From: Tritrichomonas musculus
Taxonomy: Eukaryota > Parabasalia > Tritrichomonadida > Tritrichomonadidae
DNA length: 64,000 nt
Reading direction: 5' to 3'
Assembly (NCBI GenBank): GCA_039105265.1
Contig: JAPFFF010000009.1
Location: 4,402,001 to 4,466,000 of the forward strand
Both the position numbers and the translations under genes were made by a program. The notes beneath the pieces are model-generated. The model did no database searches. It worked only from the letters and a program-made list of their open reading frames with translations, and was not told the DNA's origin. Positions 58,032 through 64,000 of this stretch are shown one piece after another; position 1 is the stretch's first letter, and every line of letters starts with the position of its first letter.

Positions 58032-61000
58032 ATGAAAAATAAATTATTGAGTAAGCTCACCAAAAGAGATATCTTATCGCTACCCGGATTCGCTAATAAA
58101 ACTGCATCGTTGAGAGAGTTGAAGGGTGAGTTATCGAATCGATTGATAAGTATGCATATTAATAAGAGAGGTGTTTGCGTTGATGATTATATTAGAGTAT
58201 TTGATAAGGATGATAATAAATTATTCGCGACCATTCGTAAAGGCAAATTAAATCATATCAATCGAGTTCAGCAACGTAATCAGTATAAAAATAGTATTCG
58301 CGACAACGCATTAGAGGAGAGGCTTATATTAAACATCCCCATCAACTTATATCAATCCAAGACTGATGAGAGAATTCAATATGAGAAACGAATCAAGGAT
58401 GTTGTCAATAAACACAATTTCCAAAAATATATGACCGAATATATGTTATACGTAAATAGGAGGATATCATTTGATGTGTTGATAGGAGACGATGAAGACA
58501 AACGTTTAGCATTTTGTGAGGCGTTGAGAAAATGTTATAGTTTGAAAGGTGATGAGAGACCTGTTGTCAAAGCTCACTCACTCGATGGTACCTATAAATA
58601 TTTCACCTTGAGTGATAAATGGATGATTGATAACACGATTGGTCATATCGCAGGCACCGTTGATTTGATCGAGGATGCTAGTGATGTAAATCCCAACTTC
58701 AACAGCACATTTATACCCGTTCGATACGAAGCATTATTTGTAACTAAAAGTAAGTTCAAAAAGACCACCACATTTTCGATTCAAAAATTAGACCCTGATA
58801 CGAATACAGTTTATAATGAAGAGATTGAGATTGATGAAGATTTTAGAAACATGTATGATGGCGGATTTTTCCCATATATCAATTTGAGCAATATCGATTT
58901 GACAGATTACCATATATTTAGTTCCATAGACAAAAATAATTATAAGGACAACTGCTTCGTATATGCATGTATTCAATCAGGTGTGTTTGAGATAGATGAA
59001 ATAAATCATTTGAGGAATTATATTAGGACTAAGCGAGTTCCTTGTAATCGTATTATCAGTGTTGCCAAGGAATTCAAATGCCACTTCATTATACGACGTA
59101 TCGATGAATCCAAAGATACTCGCCACCAATATAATGTTAGAATTGATACGCGAAAGAAACCATGGGCTAAGGATTACGTGAGAACTGTCGACCTACTCCT
59201 ATATAAGAATCACTACATGATAAATAAAAATATCATGGCGACAACATATTATTTGGAACATAGAGATGAGCTTGATGTAAAATTTGCTCATATTCCCATT
59301 GATAGGAGAGTTCTAATCAAGGGTGTTAATAAAGATACACCTCTATATAAAAATGAAGGTACCACCCCAATGATTATACTACGTAAGATGTTTGATTTAA
59401 ACTTATTTAGAGAGATTAAGAATTGCGAATTAAATATATTAGCAACGACCGAATTCAATAATAATCTCAATGACTATGTCGATTTAAATTATGATGTGGA
59501 GCTATGTTGCAAACCTATCAAAACAGATACTAATTACGGTAAGCAATGGAGTAGGATTTATTATAGTGATTATGAAACCAACTCAACGGTGTCTCCTCAT
59601 GTTCCATATCTAAATTGTACAGCTTGGAGAGATGGTGCATATATTCACAGTATATCTTTCACAGGAGATAATATTAATGAACAGCTATTAGATTATTTAC
59701 AGGACCAATCGTTAACATACTTTCACAATCTAAAATATGATGCATGCTTCTTCATGAACACATATGGTTGGCGGCCCAAGATACTTGAGCGAGCAGGTAC
59801 TATATTACAAATCATTATGAACAAATATATCGATAACAAGATTGTGAAAACGTTAACGTTCCGCAACAGCTATTCTCTAATTAATAAGCCCTTGAGGAAA
59901 TTCGCGAGTATGTTCAACTTAGATGTCCACAAGGAGATCATGGCCTATAAGCTATATACGGAACATAATATTAAACGTTGTATCGTGCCAGCGTTAGAAT
60001 TCCAAATACGATATTATGATGAGAAAAAAGATGAGAAATCTTTGCATGAGATTGCACGAGATTTTAAACTGTTGATTGAAAATGCGAAAATAGCTAATGC
60101 CTATGACTCATTAAATATAGATATCATGAAATATGCGAAATTTTATTGCAAGAAGGATTGCATAGTTTTGATGAAGGGCTTGGAGAAATTTAATGAAGAC
60201 CTTATGAAAATATTTCATGAAACCAAGATTAATATGTTAAACATTCATAACTATATATCTATCTCAGCTATTGGATACGATTTCGCTAAAAGATATGGAT
60301 GCTTTAATGGATGCTATGAGTTGAGTGGTAAGCCCCAGAATTTTATCCTGAGATGTGTTAGCGGAGGTAGGACAATGACTGCGAATAATGATAAGCAATA
60401 CATAGAGGGGCGCATCCAAGACTTCGATGCCGTGTCTTTATATCCATCTGCGATGAGAATTATGAATGGGGTACCAAAGGGCAAGCCTAAGATCATCCCT
60501 GCAGATGTTTCGAAGGAAGAGCTGTTGAGATATGACACGTTTTTTGCAGAAATCAATATTACAAAAATTAACTGTAAGAGTGATATTGATTACAAATTTG
60601 GGCAGTTATTCCATCGGGATGATAATGGTAGCAAGATATTTGATAACAATCCTGTCACCCATTTCTATATCGACAAGATAGCATTCATGGATTTAATGGA
60701 ATTCCATTATTTCGATTATGAGTTCATTCGCGGATACTACTTCAATGAAGGTTTCAATACAACTATTAATAAGTTCATCGATAAATTATTTAGACTTAGA
60801 TTGAGATACCAACGAACATGTAATCCGTTGGAGCAAACTATTAAGCTGCTCCTCAATAGTATATATGGTAAGTCTATTTTGAAAGCTATTCCAATCGAGA
60901 CTAAATCCGTCCCCAAGGAGAAGATATATAACTATATCTGGAGGAATTATAATTATATAAGTGAGATTACAGAAACCGATAATATTAACAACGTTTATGT

Positions 61001-61562
61001 TAAGAAGATGAAGCCTATATATAATCACTTCAACCTACCACAATTTGGGGCATCAGTTCTCTCATGGAGTAAGCATATTATGAATAGAGTTATGAATACG
61101 GCTGAGCAACACGGCATCAATATATATTATCAAGATACTGATAGCATGCATATTATGGAAGATGATGTTGAACGCATCGCAAAAATATATAATTCAAAAT
61201 ATGGGAGACAATTGATTGGTAAGCAGATGTGTCAGTTTCATATTGATTTCGACAGATTTGATGGTGCTGTTGGCGAAGTCCATTCACGTAAACTGATTGC
61301 GCTTGGTAAGAAATCATATCTAGATATCCTGGTCGATGAGAATGGCAACGAAGGATATCATATTAGAATGAAAGGTGTTCCTAAACAATGTATTCTCAAT
61401 TATTGTAAGCGTCATAATATTAGTGTTGAAGAGTTATATGAGCTCATGTATAATGGTGAGGAGATTACATTTAACCTACTCGATGGTGCCGATTGTTTTC
61501 GCAAAAATAAATTGTATCAGCAAATCAATCTCCATCAATTTAATAGGACGATGAAGTTTTAA
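58032..61562 (+). CDS. Polinton protein-primed DNA polymerase B
   Basis: A 1,176-residue protein. Residues about 3-55 are the shared module (LLSKLTKRDILSLPGFANKT, KRGVCVDDYI). Residues about 300-395 look like a cysteine-protease-type fold (KDNCFVYACIQSG ... LLLYKNHYMI). The exonuclease has ExoI YYSDYET (about 510), ExoII YFHNLKYDACFF (about 562) and ExoIII YCKKDCIVL (about 704). The polymerase has motif A FDAVSLYPSAM (about 797), motif B KLLLNSIYGKS (about 936) and motif C YYQDTDSMHI (about 1,031). All are family B, protein-primed type. It replicates the element DNA from terminal-protein primers in family members. Confidence 0.92.
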   Translation: MKNKLLSKLTKRDILSLPGFANKTASLRELKGELSNRLISMHINKRGVCVDDYIRVFDKDDNKLFATIRKGKLNHINRVQQRNQYKNSIRDNALEERLILNIPINLYQSKTDERIQYEKRIKDVVNKHNFQKYMTEYMLYVNRRISFDVLIGDDEDKRLAFCEALRKCYSLKGDERPVVKAHSLDGTYKYFTLSDKWMIDNTIGHIAGTVDLIEDASDVNPNFNSTFIPVRYEALFVTKSKFKKTTTFSIQKLDPDTNTVYNEEIEIDEDFRNMYDGGFFPYINLSNIDLTDYHIFSSIDKNNYKDNCFVYACIQSGVFEIDEINHLRNYIRTKRVPCNRIISVAKEFKCHFIIRRIDESKDTRHQYNVRIDTRKKPWAKDYVRTVDLLLYKNHYMINKNIMATTYYLEHRDELDVKFAHIPIDRRVLIKGVNKDTPLYKNEGTTPMIILRKMFDLNLFREIKNCELNILATTEFNNNLNDYVDLNYDVELCCKPIKTDTNYGKQWSRIYYSDYETNSTVSPHVPYLNCTAWRDGAYIHSISFTGDNINEQLLDYLQDQSLTYFHNLKYDACFFMNTYGWRPKILERAGTILQIIMNKYIDNKIVKTLTFRNSYSLINKPLRKFASMFNLDVHKEIMAYKLYTEHNIKRCIVPALEFQIRYYDEKKDEKSLHEIARDFKLLIENAKIANAYDSLNIDIMKYAKFYCKKDCIVLMKGLEKFNEDLMKIFHETKINMLNIHNYISISAIGYDFAKRYGCFNGCYELSGKPQNFILRCVSGGRTMTANNDKQYIEGRIQDFDAVSLYPSAMRIMNGVPKGKPKIIPADVSKEELLRYDTFFAEINITKINCKSDIDYKFGQLFHRDDNGSKIFDNNPVTHFYIDKIAFMDLMEFHYFDYEFIRGYYFNEGFNTTINKFIDKLFRLRLRYQRTCNPLEQTIKLLLNSIYGKSILKAIPIETKSVPKEKIYNYIWRNYNYISEITETDNINNVYVKKMKPIYNHFNLPQFGASVLSWSKHIMNRVMNTAEQHGINIYYQDTDSMHIMEDDVERIAKIYNSKYGRQLIGKQMCQFHIDFDRFDGAVGEVHSRKLIALGKKSYLDILVDENGNEGYHIRMKGVPKQCILNYCKRHNISVEELYELMYNGEEITFNLLDGADCFRKNKLYQQINLHQFNRTMKF

Positions 61563-61591
61563 TATTTTTGATTGGCTAGCTGATGACTAAC

Positions 61592-61795
61592 TTATTGAGT
61601 GGTGAATAAACCATTTTCTAATGATGCTACCCTAGCTTCCAATGCTGTTATCTTATTTAGTAGTTCTGTAATTTGACTACATAGTGCTATTGTATCATGT
61701 TGTTCACCTTTATCAGTAATCATATTACTATATGAGATAGGCTTTGTTATACTATTGAGAATAGGGTGTGGTAGAATTCTACCAGACCGTAGCTA
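61592..61795 (-). CDS. Short coiled-coil reading frame near the fibre gene
   Basis: A coding-quality minus-strand stretch reads TELLNKITALEARVASLENG and ends LFTTQ at a stop (61,592-61,594). Its heptads resemble those inside the fibre-like gene (ENLVTENTNLKATIESFESR). It is probably a piece related to the fibre gene, which ends at 61,951 on the same strand; the palindrome cluster lies across its upstream end. Confidence 0.4.
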
Positions 61796-61857
61796 CTAAC
61801 ATGTTAGCTACTATGGGACAGCAAAAATGCTGTCCCGTGAGTCAACGGGATTTCCCG
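61770..61857. promoter_or_regulatory. Cluster of four palindromes between convergent genes
   Basis: Four consecutive structures: GGTAGAATTCTACC (61,770-61,783, perfect 14-bp palindrome); GTAGC-TAC-TAACATGTTA-GCTAC (61,789-61,811); GGGACAGCA-AAAA-TGCTGTCCC (61,815-61,836, 9-bp perfect stem with 4-nt loop); CGGGA-TT-TCCCG (61,846-61,857). They could form a bidirectional terminator, an RNA structure or a recombination/replication site. G+C is well above the surroundings. Confidence 0.6.
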
Positions 61858-61950
61858 CAGACCAATCCATTTTTCTACCAAGCTACACAAATGGCCCACC
61901 ATCTATGAAACGGCACAGGTACCTGCCCCAAGAATCTCGTACCTACCTCC

Positions 61951-64000
61951 TTATAATGAATGTATTCCATTCTTGGTATTATCTTCAGCTAAGATACCAT
62001 TTGATGAAAAGAATGACCCACCAATCAATATGAAATTAGCTGTTGGATTGACCATTAAATTGCTACTATTTAATGGAAATTCAATATTGTTTAACCAGAT
62101 CTTATTTGGTTCGCATTGGTATTCATACGTAGGTGTATTTTTAACATTGAATGATATATTAATTTTAATTTCTTTTTCACTGGCAACATTATTTTTGTTT
62201 TCATGATATGTCAAATAGAGGGTTGCCTCATATGCATCAAATGGTTGTTCGAATTGGTAACGAATGCTAGTACTATTTGGTACGCTGAATGTATACTTAA
62301 TTCGCGTTAATCTATTCGCTAATGCAGCTAATCTTGATTCAAAAGATTCTATGGTTGCTTTCAAATTTGTGTTCTCAGTTACCAAATTTTCTATCCTTGT
62401 CTTCAGTTCATCATAATCACTTTTTAATGCATAATTTGACAAATCAACTGGTTCTGGGATATCACTCTTCAAAGCTAATTCATCTTCTGTTTCTGCTAAT
62501 GTTATTGTTATTGGAAGGTATTGATATCTATCATAAATTACTCCACTAACTTCATCCCACACTAATTCAAAATACTCCCCTTCACTTTCAAATCCTTCAG
62601 CTTCATGTTGTTTAACGTTATATTCATCATCAGCATATAATTCATTTGTCTTAAATCTGATATCAAAATGGAATATATCACCACTAGTGTCTACTTTATA
62701 ACCAACCAAATGTGTACCTTCTTTGAATGGTAAAACGTGAGATGTTACCATTCCGTTTTCTTCATATTCTTCTGGTATTGGACCTGTATTAGGAAATATA
62801 TACGTCTTAGTTTCAATTGTGTATTCAGTTGATACATTCAAATTATCTCTCGTGATGTAATTCTTCAAATCATCTCTCAAAGCATAAGTGTTCGACACAT
62901 ATCTTGCTGAATAAGCGTTTTTGTCTGTTGGTTCGATATTTTTGGTTATTGAACATGATAAAATTTCCGGTGTTTCACCACTTCCTGGATTGATTAATTC
63001 ATGGGAGCTATACAGAATCCAAAGACCAGAATTACTTCCTTCGATACGAATTATCTGAGAGGGTTGTTCGTCATCGTCATTGTACGAATAATCTATGTGA
63101 ACATAATGAGCCGTATAGAAATTGTTTGATGAGACAATATCCAACCCATATTGCTCAATCATTTCATGATATGTGTCGTAATCCAAATCAGGAATTGTAT
63201 TATTGACGATTTTGAATTGAATAGTTGTTTGCCCCTCAATAATCTCAGGAATTATGCTTTTCAGAGCATAATTGGTTAAATCAACAGGTTCAGGTATATC
63301 TTTCTTTAATGCATACTCCTTTAGTACATCATTGACCTCATCAACCGTGGGGTATTCATTTATGATTGTAGCTAGTGAAGCATCATTAGATTTGGTCTGT
63401 TCATGGATAGCATCAATTTTATTATGAAGAGCATTAATGTCACAGGTATATGCTAAATCATTTGGTGTAAATGACATCCTCCTAACACAAGTATTCTCCT
63501 TAATAGTGATAGTGTTGACTTTAACATTTTGGGGATTAGGTATGATTATAGTCTTATCATTGAGAGTGCATGTTGGGAAGTAATCGCAACCTTCATATTG
63601 ACTAACACTACCATTCTCTATAGTAATTGAAACACTATATTCCTCATAGTCTATATCATTGAATTCGCTAATAAACATTAACATCAGCCTAACTTTGATA
63701 GTTCCCTTTGTAATCACATCTTCAGCTTCAAGATGAACATCCTTATTGACTAGCTTACCAACAATATCAATAGTGTCATCTCTAACTAAATTATTTTTGG
63801 CAATATAGATATCATCAAGTAGGGTTGTATTAAATTCAACCTCATTTATTTTTTCAGCTAATAGTCTAAATGCTGGTTTCAATGACTCCCTGAAGTGGTT
63901 GCATAAATCGATAGCATCTCTATAGGTTGTAATGGTTGTTGAGGGGTTGTTAACATCATCAGTATATTCGACAGCAACTTTGTCTGCATCGCACCAATTT
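61951..64000 (-). CDS. Fibre/adhesin-like protein (5' end outside window)
   Basis: The frame is open to the right edge, giving at least 683 residues; the start is not in the window. It contains phage-tail-fibre-like repeats DIPEPVDLxNYALKS (coded at about 62,432-62,476 and 63,269-63,312), similar YALRDDLKNYITRDNL, beta-rich segments and a coiled coil (TENTNLKATIESFESRL) before a C-terminal beta domain. This resembles trimeric fibres of phages and large viruses. It is probably a virion fibre for host attachment, inferred from repeat style. Minus strand, convergent with the polymerase gene. Confidence 0.65.
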   Translation of the reverse strand, partial: NWCDADKVAVEYTDDVNNPSTTITTYRDAIDLCNHFRESLKPAFRLLAEKINEVEFNTTLLDDIYIAKNNLVRDDTIDIVGKLVNKDVHLEAEDVITKGTIKVRLMLMFISEFNDIDYEEYSVSITIENGSVSQYEGCDYFPTCTLNDKTIIIPNPQNVKVNTITIKENTCVRRMSFTPNDLAYTCDINALHNKIDAIHEQTKSNDASLATIINEYPTVDEVNDVLKEYALKKDIPEPVDLTNYALKSIIPEIIEGQTTIQFKIVNNTIPDLDYDTYHEMIEQYGLDIVSSNNFYTAHYVHIDYSYNDDDEQPSQIIRIEGSNSGLWILYSSHELINPGSGETPEILSCSITKNIEPTDKNAYSARYVSNTYALRDDLKNYITRDNLNVSTEYTIETKTYIFPNTGPIPEEYEENGMVTSHVLPFKEGTHLVGYKVDTSGDIFHFDIRFKTNELYADDEYNVKQHEAEGFESEGEYFELVWDEVSGVIYDRYQYLPITITLAETEDELALKSDIPEPVDLSNYALKSDYDELKTRIENLVTENTNLKATIESFESRLAALANRLTRIKYTFSVPNSTSIRYQFEQPFDAYEATLYLTYHENKNNVASEKEIKINISFNVKNTPTYEYQCEPNKIWLNNIEFPLNSSNLMVNPTANFILIGGSFFSSNGILAEDNTKNGIHSL

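Larger units (their letters stand above)
46152..64000 (+). mobile_element. Polinton/Maverick element, right end outside window
   Basis: Family: Polinton/Maverick (large self-synthesising virus-like DNA element). Visible parts: candidate terminal repeat and 39-bp tandem repeats at the left, retroviral-type integrase, FtsK/HerA-like packaging ATPase, double-jelly-roll major capsid protein, protein-primed DNA polymerase B, an HNH endonuclease, a fibre-like protein and several unknown genes. The genes have long open frames, so the copy looks whole as far as it is seen and is probably young. Almost 18 kb lies in the window; the right terminal repeat and the capsid protease, if present, are beyond it. 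Most genes are plus strand; the endonuclease and fibre genes are minus. Confidence 0.9.

Noticed and set aside
1-64000. CRISPR arrays, operons with ribosome binding sites, or bacterial elements
   Set aside because: No spaced direct repeats of CRISPR type and no Shine-Dalgarno-like pattern; gene families and structure are eukaryotic.

Overview
The window is AT-rich eukaryotic DNA with single-exon genes, very short 5' leaders and long AT-only spacers. The gene families point to a trichomonad (Parabasalia), most likely Tritrichomonas or a close relative: BTB-like proteins with a discoidin-like tail, a DUF3447/ankyrin protein, a huge Asn-rich surface protein and a Maverick/Polinton element. The genus is an inference from family content; no rRNA or marker gene is present.

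Host part (1 to about 43.6 kb). In order: a giant surface membrane protein running in from the left edge; a 7-TM protein; a BTB-like/discoidin-like protein; a 488-bp hAT-like MITE with a perfect 8-bp target duplication; a 1885-residue IQ/Sfi1-like cytoskeletal protein; a minimal BUD13 splicing factor; a tail-anchored small protein; a TRPML-like channel; a second BTB-like/coiled-coil protein; an SLC35F6-like transporter; a two-HMG-box protein; a decayed gene; a PAH-like protein; an NTF2-fold protein; a membrane metallophosphoesterase; a DUF3447 protein followed by a 5-kb array of isolated single ankyrin repeats; a PIN-like (auxin-efflux family) carrier; and an unknown soluble protein.

The ankyrin array (34.6 to 40.0 kb) is the most unusual host structure. 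Nine well-conserved 33-residue ankyrin modules sit 370 to 1380 bp apart. The AT-rich spacers between them look like a degenerate minisatellite grown from the short linker that normally joins such repeats. Seven of the nine modules share one reading frame.

Virus-like part (about 43.9 kb to the right edge). First comes a broken, older relic of an SF2-helicase gene on the minus strand. A 76-bp perfect inverted repeat follows (45,945-46,020 and 46,151-46,226), then 39-bp tandem repeats, then a Polinton/Maverick that looks whole as far as it can be seen and runs off the right edge. Its genes include a candidate minor capsid protein, integrase, packaging ATPase, a basic amphipathic protein, several unknown structural proteins, major capsid protein, a bZIP-like basic protein, a NUMOD4/HNH endonuclease, protein-primed DNA polymerase B and a minus-strand fibre-like protein. 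No capsid protease was seen inside the window. Three of its proteins, including the polymerase, share one N-terminal module. Two non-coding islands stand out: a GC-richer structured region with tRNA-like boxes (54.82-55.15 kb) and a tight cluster of perfect palindromes between polymerase and fibre genes (61.77-61.86 kb).
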